Shown: piece by piece, positions 8,571 to 18,121 of the stretch
How the letters are laid out: each line of letters opens with the position of its first letter
Position numbering within the stretch: the first letter of the stretch is position 1
Source: Gnetum montanum
Lineage: Eukaryota; Streptophyta; Gnetopsida; Gnetales; Gnetaceae
Assembly (NCBI GenBank): GCA_015680685.1
Contig: MNCI01015499.1
Coordinates: forward strand, 2,586,790 to 2,607,970
Direction: 5' to 3'
Length of the DNA: 21,181 nt
Notes under the pieces: model-generated
What the model saw: the letters and a program-made list of their open reading frames with translations, nothing else
The model's database searches: none
What the model was told of the DNA's origin: nothing
Position numbers and translations under genes: made by a program

Positions 8571-9674
8571 TACGAGCTTCTATTTCAAGGTTTGGAAAAC
8601 TAGCTCACATTCCCTGGTCCAATTAAAGGGTATGTCCTTCTTTGATAATTCTACCAATAGTTTTGAAATCTTCAAAAATTTCTTCATAAAGTGTCTATAA
8701 TAGCCAGTATGTTCAAGGAATGATCAAATGTCTTTTATAGTTTGAGGTTGATGAGAGATTCCTTGGATGACTTTAATTTTGTCAAGATCTACCTCCATCC
8801 ATGTTTGTGAAATTTTATACCCTAATACAATTCCCTCTTGGACCAGTAAGTGGCTTTTTTGCCAATTGAGCCTTAGGTTCGTTTCTACACATCGTTTCAG
8901 TACTTGCTCTAATCAGTCTAATGCTTATTCAAAGTCTACTCTGTTAGTGGAGAAATCATCCATAAAGACCTACATACCATTCCCTATTTACTACTAAAAT
9001 ATACTTAGAACCAAACATTGAAAGGTTGCTGGGGCATTGCAGAAGCCAAAAGGCATTTTCCTGTATGAAAATGTCCCCCAAGGACTTGTGAATGTAGTTT
9101 TGGCTTGGTCCTCTAGTGCTATTTGAATTTTATTGTACCCATTGTAACCATCCAAAAAACTATAGTAGCAATGCCCTACAATGGTATTTAAAACTTGGTC
9201 AATGAATGGCAATGGGAAATGGTCTTTAAATGTTGCCATGTTCAGTAGCCTAAAGTCTATACAAACCCTCCATTTACCTTCCTTTTTAGGCACAATGACT
9301 AATGGACTAACCCATTCACTGTCAGCAATGTAGTAGATGAACCTGGCTTTTAAAAGTTGTTCAATTTCTTCTTTAATTACTTGCTTAAGCTTTGGGTTCA
9401 GTTGCCTTTGTGGTTGTCATTGAGGCTTCATGAAGGGGTCAATGTAAATTCTATGTTGGCATATCCTAGGATCTATTTTTATCAATTTGAGATATGACCA
9501 AGCAAAGTATTTTGACCATTTATTTACCATCTTTAGTAGTCTTTCTTTTTGTTGAGGAGCGAGCTTAGCATTAATGATTACCGATTTTTCATTCTTGAGA
9601 AATGTGTACTTCGTACCAATGGGTAACAGTTTTAACTTAAGGGGCTCTTGCTTAAGCTCATTAGGGATTTTCAA
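8571..9674 (-). pseudogene. E2 pol: reverse transcriptase, catalytic box intact but stops present
   Basis: The pre-RT block (9674-9417) reads LKLKLLPIGTKYTFL, VIINAKLAP and ICQHRIYID. The fingers and palm follow: PKKEGKWRVCIDFRLLN, FPLPFIDQVLN, FLDGYNGYNKIQIA, TTFTSPWGTFSYRKMPFGFCNAPATFQ. The FMDDFS catalytic box (MDD codons 8963-8955) is intact and in the same frame, although three consecutive stops (8994-8986) and one more TAG separate it from the preceding block. The thumb and connection region continues with QVLKRCVETNLRLNWQKSHL. This is the best-preserved RT in the window. It copies element RNA from the tRNA primer in the family. Confidence 0.9.
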
Positions 9675-9935
9675 CTTCCCCTAGTTGATATTTTTTATGT
9701 TAGGACTTGGAAGTTGGTGATGGACTTGCTCTAATGTATCTATGCTATAAATATAGGCACAAGTCAAGCTCTTAGTTGGTTTCATGCATAGAGTTGAATT
9801 GCTCTCTTAGTCAACTATCAGCCACTGGGTGCTTTCCTGTCTTGTGGATACTGCATATAGGCATCTTTGTATGCCAGTTATTTGTGCACACTGGTTGCAT
9901 GCAGGCAATGTTAAACATTGTACAAACTAGGAATT

Positions 9936-10420
9936 CTACACATAGTTACACCATGTGTCACTATATGCGATGCATGGAACCTTCTTCTTCTCGATCTTTT
10001 CAAACATACTTTCTTTTGATATTTCTAAGGAAAGATCACATATTCCTAGGTGCGCATCAATTGTGCTTAGCCATGCTCTTTTCATTATTATTGGAAAGTC
10101 CCCCTTACAATTGTTAACTTGGATCACTAGGAAATCGACTGGATAGGACCACCCACAAATAGTGGTGGCTATGTCCTCCACTAGTCTTGATGGGATAGTG
10201 ATGGACTAGTCAGCCAACTCTAAATGAATGTTACTCTTTTTTCATGGAGTAAAGTTCCAAGCTTTGTACATTTCTTGAAAGATTAAGTTAACACCAGAAC
10301 CTGAATCCAAAATAGCTTTGCAAGTGTCATTCCCAGCAATTTGCAAATATATAAGAGGACTTCCAAGATCAGAGAATTTCTAAGGAAGATGGCCAGCTTT
10401 GATCTAATCAATGATGGCAT
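9936..10420 (-). pseudogene. E2 pol: aspartic protease
   Basis: On the minus strand the active-site loop AILDSGSGVNLI lies at about 10316-10281, with the D-S-G codons at 10307-10299 intact. The middle strand SITIPSRLVEDI, then GWSYPVDFLVIQV, and the late block IIMKRAWLSTIDAHLGI complete a retropepsin-like fold. A TAG breaks the frame just before SITIPS (10207-10205) and TAG ends it at about 9936. It is in the same frame as the gag domain and RT, so a single Gag-Pol polyprotein is likely. E1 has the homologous C-terminal part at 1-330. Confidence 0.85.
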
Positions 10421-10985
10421 GAGTTAACATGATAGTGTGCATTGAGTGTGTTCTTTAGTTCAAAGGAATCTCCAAAGATTTGAATGGTGGTGAGGCATTC
10501 GCAGAATTAGCCGCTTGTGGCTATAAGAACTTGGTTGGATTGTTGGTTCTATAAAAGGGTCTTTTCTTTGATTGGTTGTCTAAACCAATAATAGGTTGAG
10601 GATCGATAGCCCTTGTAACGTTACACTGCTATGGATGGGTAGGAAGCTTACCCTACATAGTTGGAGTAGGTGGTAATAGAGCTAAGGGTGGAAGAGGTGC
10701 AATCGAATGAGAAGGATAGTACATATGTGAAACATCACTCCTAGAAGAAGGAGTTCTATAGTACTTGTGAATCTGGTAGTGAGGTTGAGAAGCAACGTGA
10801 CTAGTAGAGTCACATGGAGAGATCAGTTGCTAAACATAATACCTGTATGAGTCAAGTTGATGGTAAGGATATTGTTGACATGGTAGTGGCATCCCCCATG
10901 ACTGTAGGTGTTTCCATTGTTGATACTATGGTGGATCTCCACTTGGATAATATGTCAAGGGTTGGTAGAACTACCTTGGGTTACC
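10421..10985 (-). other. E2 gag-protease linker, low complexity
   Basis: This segment lies between the zinc-knuckle part of gag and protease. Its minus-strand frame, shared with both, is rich in Pro, Gln, His and Leu and interrupted by several stops. No domain is recognised. The plus-strand open frame at 10814-11008 is a shadow. Confidence 0.55.
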
Positions 10986-12948
10986 TTAAGGATAAGGTAA
11001 CCTTCTAGGTGCTTGTTGTATGTTTAATTGTGGGTTTAGTGCATACACCCTAGAATCTTGTAGATGTGACACTACTAGGAAACATCCTTTAGTATGGTCA
11101 TATTGGCATATCTCACATCTGCCCTCACTGTTTGTGTCTAAATCCACAACCTCTTCAATGACGATAACTTTACTTTTAGCCTTGTTACATGCATCCTCAG
11201 CTTCTTTCTTTTTCCCTCTCTCTCGGTCACTACTTTGTTCTCTAAACTCCTCTACTACTTCTAGAATAGTTTGAAATTTATCATCTACAGAGTTCCACAT
11301 TTGATCTACCTTTTTTGATACTTCTGATGCAAATTTCTAAATAGGGAAAGTCTTTCTATTCATCATCTCCTCAAGTGGTGACTCTTCTTCATCTTCACAA
11401 AATCTAATTTCCTTCTTTCGGAGGGAAGGATCTCTATTATACTCCTCCACACTTTCTCTTTTCCTTAACATGCCTTCCTCCTTGGTAACTTGCTCCAACA
11501 ATCTTTGTATTTGGTGGGCGTTGAGCTCAGATAGCCTTCCTTGGATGTAAGTCCTAAGGGTTCTTCGCATTTCGTACCTAAGCCCATCTATGAAATGATG
11601 TAGTTGTTTCCTTTGTGAGTAACCATGGCTAGGGCAATGATGTAATAATGCATAATATTGGTCCATGGTAGCATCCAAGGGTTCGTGTCCTCCTTGTTTC
11701 CATCCTTGAATTTTCTTACATAGGTTGGACACTCTAGAGTACATTTGATACTTATCATTGAATAGCTCTAACATGGTACTCCATTGACGAATAGATTCCA
11801 GTTCTAAGGACCAGTACCAACTTTTTGCTTCCTTGATCAATGTCCATGGAAACAAAAATTTTTGCCACTTGTTTTCTATATTTTTCAAGGAACATGCATC
11901 ATGAAATTCCTGTAGATGGTTTTGATGATCAGCATTGTATCCTCCTTCAAATTATGGGATATTGTTCATGTCTAGTCTTTTGATCCTACTATCCTTTTGA
12001 TGCCTTTTTGGAATCCTAACAGCCTCTATTATATCTAACATACTTCGGGTGGTGAGTAGGGTTTCATCGTGATCATGTTGTTTATGACATCTATGATGCC
12101 TATGTTGTTCCCTACTCTCCCTTCTTTCATGATGTGTCTCTCTAGACTACCCTCGTCCATTTTCTTGACTGTTTTGTCAATGATCTCTATTTTTCTTACC
12201 ATTATCCTCATGGTCTTTCTGTTTGCAATTGTGTTCAGATCCCGAAGAAGAGGGGGAAGGAGATGATGAAGGTGAAGAGGAAGGAGGACTGGCACCATGA
12301 CGGTGTCTATCACTTTCTCTTTGGTGGTCTTGGCCTTAGTCACAGTTACGATCAGAATGTCTATCAATGTCACTTGTTTGTGTTCCTTTTTGGATCCTTT
12401 GTGTCCATTGGTATTAGAATCTAGGTTATGAATAGTTGAGTGAATATTTTGATACACAAATCCTTGACTAAAGTCAATGAGAGGAACATCATTTTGGGGA
12501 AAACCTCCTGAGGCTAGTCCACCACCCTCATTTTCACTTAGGACACACGAGACATCTTGAGACCATTTTATCTTTATAGATTTATAATGTCTCTCCTACT
12601 GTAGGTCCCTTTGGCGTTGTACCTCCGTGGATCAATAATCCTCAAATCTTGATCATGGACAACGTACTTTGATTGTAAGTGATGCATACCAATTTGAGTG
12701 AGAGCACAAAGAAGCATGCTTGGGATTGAGTGATCGAGAGGTAGCACTATGTTACCTTCTAAAACACACCAATGCAATTGTTCATCCTGGTGAAGGATAA
12801 AGGTAAAGTCTGGTATATACTCATCAAGATGAGCATATACCAAGCAAAAATGTTGGGGCATTGGTGGATCATCATGTGTACTCTGCCTCCGATTGTTCAT
12901 TGTGTTAGACCTAGGTGGTGAAGCACTCTCATAAGAATAAGGAGACAT
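10986..12948 (-). pseudogene. E2 gag polyprotein
   Basis: The likely start is ATG 12948, 117 nt after the PBS. An N-terminal part (12948-12574) contains LEGNIVLPLDHSIPSMLL, with a faint match to the E3 N-terminus (EGNIIL). After a frameshift come a Ser/Pro-rich stretch (about 12300-12235) and a His/Arg/Asp-rich stretch (to about 12060). The retrotransposon Gag domain follows (about 11970-11500): HLQEFHDAC, KFLFPWTLIKEAKSWYWSL, LFNDKYQ, GHEPLDATMDQYYALLHHCP, FIDGLRYEMRRTL. A zinc-knuckle-like CEICQYDHTKGC lies at 11117-11082. The Gag domain and knuckle share one frame with protease and RT. Gag forms the virus-like particle and packages RNA. Stops lie at about 11955 and 11339. Confidence 0.88.
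11082..11117 (-). other. Zinc-knuckle-like motif of E2 Gag
   Basis: CEICQYDHTKGC has spacing C-x2-C-x3-H-x3-C, one residue shorter in each of the last two gaps than the classical C-x2-C-x4-H-x4-C. Athila/Tat Gags often have shortened knuckles. It follows a Lys/Glu-rich coiled segment. Confidence 0.6.
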
Positions 12949-13064
12949 GATTGATTATTCAATGTGAAATACTCTTTTTCGATGATTGTAGGATAACTAA
13001 GCCTAAGGGTTCGTTCCAACGATGGAAAGATTTCCTAAGTTCTAATCAGCGCACAAACAACAAA

Positions 13065-13084
13065 ATCCCTAACAATGGTGCTAA
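13065..13084 (-). promoter_or_regulatory. Primer-binding site of E2 (tRNA-Asp type)
   Basis: The minus strand reads TTAGCACCATTGTTAGGGAT immediately after the LTR end. The complement of a plant tRNA-Asp 3' end with one spacer base is TTGGCGCCGTTGCCGGGGAT. Fourteen of 20 bases match, and all six differences are G-to-A or C-to-T. tRNA-Asp priming is typical of Athila/Tat elements. Confidence 0.72.
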
Positions 13085-13636
13085 TGATGAGTGGCGAGGT
13101 ACCCCTATGCCCAACCATATGAATATGAGCATTCACACATGATTCTGTCGAACTCCAAGGATTAAGTGCTTATGCGCTTACATAAAACAAGGATGATTAT
13201 GCGATTGTTATCTTCCGAAGCTTACCTGTAAGGCATAATTGTATGGTTAAGTAAACTTGAGGTATATGATTTTTATGTTTTATGTTCCTGGTACTTAAAA
13301 TGGAGAAATGAATTAATTGAGTAACCAATTTGATTCAACTAATTAACTATGCTCCAACTAGTCCTAACACTAGCATCTGTTCCCACTTGCCGAACACATC
13401 TTGAACTACTGTAACACTACTGGGATTACCAAATGCTAGTCGTTACTAGGTTACCAAGTGTTCCACATATGCTCGAAGTGGTCATACTAAGTGTGCTAAT
13501 TTTTTGATGAGTAATAATTAATAATTCAATAGAAATAACATCAGTTAATTATTGAAAGCATAAAATAATAGTAAATGATATGAAATGTAATAATTAAGCT
13601 ATTCTAAATGTTGCAAGGTTTATCATAAAGTTCATC

Positions 13637-13642
13637 TTTATT
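13637..13642 (-). terminator. Poly(A) signal in E2 5' LTR
   Basis: AATAAAGATGA reads on the minus strand, identical to the motif in the 3' LTR at 4735-4730. Confidence 0.55.
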
Positions 13643-13811
13643 TCTGATCACAAGATGTGCTCAGGTACACAATGCTCAAATAATGATCCATTCACTTTAT
13701 GACTCCTACTACAGACACTCAGAAATAATTCTAACTCTAGAAAGAAAAAACTACAAGAGTTCAACTAAGGGACTAAGAAAACTAACTATGAAACTAAGTG
13801 TTCTTGTCTCT

Positions 13812-13819
13812 TATTTATA
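13812..13819 (-). promoter_or_regulatory. TATA box of E2 5' LTR
   Basis: TATAAATA reads on the minus strand, a few bases downstream of the GATATC array. This is the likely promoter of the E2 genomic RNA. Confidence 0.7.
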
Positions 13820-13837
13820 GGCGATGAGACAAGTTCT

Positions 13838-13919
13838 GATATCGCATGTCTGATATCGCTTTTGCAACTCTGATATTATGTATCTGATATTGAGGGCTTG
13901 ATATCATGGGTTCGATAGT
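13838..13919 (-). repeat. U3 array of phased GATATY boxes (E2 5' LTR)
   Basis: Boxes GATATC, GATATC, GATATT, GATATT, GATATC and GATAGT start at 13838, 13852, 13872, 13886, 13900 and 13914. Spacings are 14, 20, 14, 14 and 14 bp. The last unit is absent from the 3' LTR, which accounts for the length difference. Confidence 0.82.
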
Positions 13920-13930
13920 GAGACTCATTA

Positions 13931-13935
13931 AAATT
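13931..13935. repeat. Target-site duplication of E2, right copy (AAATT)
   Basis: AAATT abuts the right LTR end and pairs with GAATT at 4172-4176. Joining the flanks recreates GGAATTCAAAGCAC, which the homologous uninterrupted E2 spacer has as GCAATTCAAAGCAC (reverse strand near 6340). Confidence 0.7.
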
Positions 13936-14740
13936 CAAAGCACATCCCTTATAAATAGGCTACAAGCACTAGTTATGGGACTAGAAAGACATGTTACCCA
14001 TGCCTAAAGGTCCCCTCTAACTAAGTCCCTCTCTCACATCCTACTCCTCTTTTCTTCTACTTATGGAATGGTGGTTGTCTTATGGGTGCACTCTTGTGTC
14101 TCAAGGGGATGGATCAATCTTGGAGTGGTGATGCAAAGTCATTGAAAGAGGTTGGTTTTGGTTTGGACTAAGGATGGATCTTCTCAGGTCATTTTAAACA
14201 TAAAACTCTAGAAGGGACTTTTTATGATCTCAATTTGAAATTCCATTTAACCTTCTCCATCATCCATCTATGATAACCACACTTCACCTTACTATTAGTG
14301 TCCATGTTCTTGATTTCATGTCTTGGTCGAACATATTTGAATTCCTAGGTAGAATCTTTCAAGTTTTGGTCCTTAACTTCCATTGACCATTAATCACCTA
14401 TGCAGCCCATGGAATCCTTAGGTTGAGGTTATGCAAGGGTAAATAAGACATGTGTCTACTATGGAAAGGATCCACTTACACATCTCTTAGTTGGGTTCAT
14501 TAAGTACCTTATCCTTAGACATTCTTGCAATCAGAATCCTTTGTACATCTATCTTCTTCATCACACTATGTGCTCCTTAACATATTTTGTTCATTAAACA
14601 TGTTCTCCATTAAATTTTTTAATTTTTGAGCTTTCAAATATCCTCTTCGATGATTTTTATCATATTCTTAGCTTTTTGGATTACATGGACCCCAAATTCA
14701 TTGAGAAATTCCTTATATTTTTTGAGATATTCAAATTTGA
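13931..14740 (+). other. E1 post-integrase spacer, right part
   Basis: This segment is non-coding. Its first 300 bp align with the reverse complement of 6036-6340 in E2 (shared GGACTAGAAAGACATGTTACCCATG with one change, then AATGGTGGTTG). The next ~200 bp align more weakly with 5740-6036. No open frame or RNA gene was recognised. From about 14580 it becomes AT-rich and leads into the promoter-like segment. Confidence 0.65.
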
Positions 14741-14751
14741 AAATTTTTGGC

Positions 14752-14867
14752 TATACGAGGCCCCGTCGATAAAGCAGACTCGTATATGAGGCCCCATCAA
14801 TGTAAGGGAAAAAATAGTATATATATGTGTGATCCCACATGGAAACTTTTACATTTTCTCATAAATA
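14752..14867 (+). promoter_or_regulatory. Internal U3-like promoter segment upstream of the extra ORF
   Basis: Two 19-nt boxes, TATACGAGGCCCCGTCGAT (14752-14770) and TATATGAGGCCCCATCAAT (14783-14801), stand 31 bp apart. The U3 of E1's 3' LTR has a related box, CTATGAGGTCCCAT (18425-18438). They are followed by TATATAT (14818-14824) and CATAAATACCAAG (from 14860), which resembles the LTR's CTATAAATACAAG. The order of boxes then TATA is the same as in the LTR. I infer a second promoter derived from, or sharing ancestry with, U3. No transcript evidence is available. Confidence 0.5.
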
Positions 14868-14972
14868 CCAAGAGAGTTTTTTAAGTTTTCATAGCCTAGA
14901 ACCTTCTAGAACTCATAACTTCTTAACCATTTATCCAAACCACTCTATTCTTCAACCCTACAGCTACCAAAG

Positions 14973-15264
14973 GTAAGCTCTTCATTGTATGGGCCACAAA
15001 TGTGTCATTTTTGATAGAAAATTTCTCACCATTTTTTCTAACTCCCATAAAGGTTTAATTAAGAAATCAACTACCAAACATCAAAGTACAAGAGTTAGCC
15101 CTTTCCAACAAGCTTTGATGACATTTACAATAAATAATTAATAAAATAATCAATCTGCCATGGTCCAACCTTAGCCAAGGTGTAACTCACTAATGAGAAA
15201 AAGTATCTAAGAATTTAGAGTTACACATTATATCTACTAATCCATGGATGTGTTGTAACCGTAG
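14973..15264 (+). other. Candidate 292-bp intron in the 5' leader of the extra ORF
   Basis: The donor AAAG|GTAAGC at 14972/14973 fits the plant consensus. A perfect TACTAAT branch motif lies at 15235-15241. The acceptor GTTGTAACCGTAG ends at 15264, 24 nt after the branch A, and the ATG of the ORF follows at once. The interior is AT-rich (TTAATTAAG, AATAAATAATTAATAAAATAATC), as plant introns are. E2 repeats the acceptor-ATG junction. Splicing itself is inferred. Confidence 0.5.
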
Positions 15265-18121
15265 ATGGCACCAAAATGAAAGCACACGCAGGAAGCAGGA
15301 CCATCTCAACCAAGGGAGAAATAGCCTAGAACAAGAAGAGGCCAAGAAAAGGCCAACTAAGAATCATTGATAACCCACATTACAAGTCCTCTTGGGGAAG
15401 AGGCAAAAGTGGAATCTATTAGATAGATTCCAGAACCAACAATACCAATAGAACACTCTCATCTAGATGATGCACCAGCACCATAAGAAAATCTGAAGGT
15501 GACCTTGACAAAAGCTCTCTTGAATCATATCAAATGGTGAGAGGTCTAGAAAACAATGCTCCAAGAGTTAAAATTTGGCCCATTCTTGGAGAAAGCATCA
15601 AAATAAGTGTAGGAATAGCTAAAAGCCTCTCCCATGTGGCTAATCATCACTTCCACTAGGAAGTGGTACATGAGAGAGACAATCTTACTTTGGAACAATA
15701 AGCAACTTGGATCAATGATGAAAATTAAGGACATCTCAATGTCCTACTCAATGTAGGCCATTATTGTAGTTCTTGGGTTGCCTAAAATAGGGGCAAGTCT
15801 TACTAAGATCCCAATGCAAGCATATCCCAACTTCAAGAAAGAATGGGTTTAGTGATGCTATGGTGTTGACCGCAAGGAGTTTGGCATGCTCACACTAACA
15901 TAGAGGATCCATTATAAGATTGCAACCATCCACCTCAATCCCATCGTGAGGCCAAGAAAAATCATCATATTCTCTACCCAAGCATGCACCACTTTGAGTG
16001 GCAAATTCTCTGTCGACCTTGAATAGCTAATCTATCTAGAGATGGAGAAGTGGTTTAAAGTTAATGAACATGGAAGCAAGTGAATCCCCTTGCCATGCCC
16101 CATTAGGAAACTTTATCAGAGGGGAGGAATAGCCCACGACACCAATGACATCGTCAAGCAATTTTTGGATACCAACTAGGTAGAAATGATGAAAGATAAG
16201 AAACCTGCAATGACTATCCAAAAAGAGTAATGACCATCACCTCCACCTGCCACTTAAACAACTGTGCTAGACATTGCTGCAACTACCTAATGGCTGGGTG
16301 AATACCAGGAATGGCTCTTGAGTGAACAAGAGCAACGAGTAGGCATGAGTGACAAGGGCCCATCCATGTATAGATTAGCAATGAATCACCTAAATGAGGT
16401 GCCCTGGATAATCAATGTGATGGATGGAGGTGGATCTATTATCTCAACCCAAAGAACTTAACTACTGGCAAGGTTGAATCTGAGCACCAAAGAGGTCACA
16501 GTATCTCTTGTAGAACAATAACCACTCCTAGAAATCTCTAGGAATGCTATGACCTTCTCAATGCGCTTGGAGGAGGATGAAGGGAAAATTGTATTAGTGA
16601 TGCAGCAACAAAGGTAGGAGACTATAGCAGAAGTGGTTGTTAATTGTATTTTTAAAATACTTAGTGCACTTGTAGCATCCACATTAGACATCATTGTGCT
16701 CAAATATTACAATGTCTATAGGGACTACAAGCAGTAGAATAAATGTAGCATAGCATGAAGATCTATTGGATCAACTTGTGGGAATCAAGCAACCACTTAT
16801 GGATGTCTTTGACCTTCTGAATAATATTACTGCAACCTAGTCAGAGCTACTAGAGGCAAAGGGTAAGAATATCATCTTAAAGGAGAAACTTGAAATAGCC
16901 AAGGAGATGAATGAATGCTTGGCTATGAAAGTTTCCGAATTAAGAGCTTAGATTGTCAATCCCACATTCCTCAACCTAGCACTGACAAGAGATGGAGCTA
17001 TTGAATAGCTCAACACTAGATTGAAAGGGACTAAGGGTGCAATGGAGATGATAGTTTTCTACCAATCCTTGGTAAAAGCCACATAACATAAGATTTAGAA
17101 GGCCTTGGGTCAAACCCACCAGGAGAACATATAGTTGACCATAAAGAACCATCGCCTTTAGAATTTTGATGAGCATAAGCAACAACTAATAGATTTCATC
17201 CATCAATAGTAGGAGCAACCAACTAGAGCAAACACAAAATTGAGGGGATTGGTAGCATAAAACAAAAATATCTTCATGGAGGAGGTCTGTGTCCTTTCCT
17301 AGAAAACTACAATCGAGGTAGCTGCTTAGAAATTAGAAGCTCTCAAATTTGAGAAAGTTAAAGATAATTATAGAAAGTAGATCAATATATAGAAGGAAGT
17401 AAATGAAAAACACATTCAGTTGGTGAACACGTAAGTGAATGAAGCCCTCCAGCAACTCCAACAAGGGAAGGAATTATGGTAACCCATCATTAATGACATA
17501 GACACCTACAAAAAAGTGAAAATCCACACAAAGGAGTTATAGATTAAGGAGATGACAAAATATATGCAACTTGCCAATATCTGTTATGCAAATTTGGACA
17601 TGTTAACTACTAGATGGCCATGGTCAAAATTTGAGAAATAGGTGGCCAACTTGTACTTATTATACAAGGTTGAGTTCAAGTATCATAAAGACACCAAGAA
17701 AAAGCTTGTGGTGGCAAACACTAAACTTGAAGTTCTTAAGGCACGATTCACTAATCAATGATCAATTGTTAACAACCTAGCCAAGAGGATGAATGACTAC
17801 TAGGATCTATAGAATACAATTATGACATTTAATATCGAATGCAAATAGTTTTCTATCTAGTTTGTCAATGTGAAGGAGATGTTCCCAATAATGCCCTTTC
17901 TATAGGATATCCTCATTCTAGCCCATATTGGTGATGCCATGTGGACTATGAATGATCCCCAGAGTAAGGAGGAGATAAAGGCATTACTAGATTCCTTTCA
18001 CCTTCCACTAAAGGTTCCAATGATAGCAAGATAGCCACAACTACCTCAACTACTACATGCACTTGAAGTTGGTGAATGTCCTTTAGAACCTTAGGAACCT
18101 CAACCACCTGGGACTTTTTGA
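15265..18121 (+). pseudogene. E1 extra ORF between integrase and 3' LTR (env-like position), decayed
   Basis: About 950 codons start at ATG 15265 and end near TGA 18119-18121. Frame 1 is used to about 16750 and frame 2 from about 16760, so one small indel separates them. The N-terminus is charged and Pro-rich. A middle part (about 15790-16210) with RIHYKIATIHLNPIVRPRK and an LPCPIRKLY block loosely resembles the plant domain Pfam calls putative plant transposon protein; this was recalled, not searched. The last 1.3 kb encodes Lys/Glu/Leu-rich helices likely to form coiled coils (for example TKKKLVVANTKLEVLKARF). A hydrophobic stretch near 16630-16700 is a weak membrane-segment candidate. At least 26 stops lie in the second frame, 21 of them TAG. 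The position matches the env-like ORF of Athila elements, but a function cannot be assigned. Confidence 0.62.

Larger units (their letters stand above)
4177..13930 (-). mobile_element. E2, complete but decayed Ty3/gypsy retrotransposon (Athila/Tat-like)
   Basis: This 9.75-kb element is inserted in E1 in the opposite orientation. Read on the minus strand, it has a 5' LTR (13930-13085), PBS (13084-13065), gag (from ATG 12948), protease, RT, RNase H, integrase, a long 3' spacer with the start of an extra ORF, a PPT (5017-5012) and a 3' LTR (5009-4177). A near-identical 5-bp duplication flanks it. By hand count the two LTRs differ at roughly 9% of the first 425 aligned positions, mostly by transitions, so the insertion is old. 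All genes carry stops. One unresolved base (n) lies at 6881. Confidence 0.92.
13085..13930 (-). repeat. E2 5' LTR (846 bp)
   Basis: This is a direct repeat of 4177-5009. On the minus strand it starts TAATGAGTC (TGATGAGTC in the 3' LTR, one G-to-A change) and ends ACTCATCA directly before the PBS. It holds six GATA-boxes (13838-13919), one more than the 3' LTR, a TATAAATA box (13819-13812) and an AATAAA signal (13642-13637). It would drive transcription leftward across E2. Confidence 0.92.

Noticed and set aside
12035-12457. 140-residue minus-strand frame with a hydrophobic Leu/Pro/His stretch
   Set aside because: It is a shifted reading of the Ser/Pro- and His/Arg-rich part of E2 gag; the frame shared with the Gag domain gives the repetitive coding pattern.
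16630-16700. Transmembrane segment proving an envelope protein
   Set aside because: The stretch is hydrophobic but holds a Lys and an Asp, and no signal peptide or cleavage site is visible, so an envelope function is not supported beyond the ORF's position.
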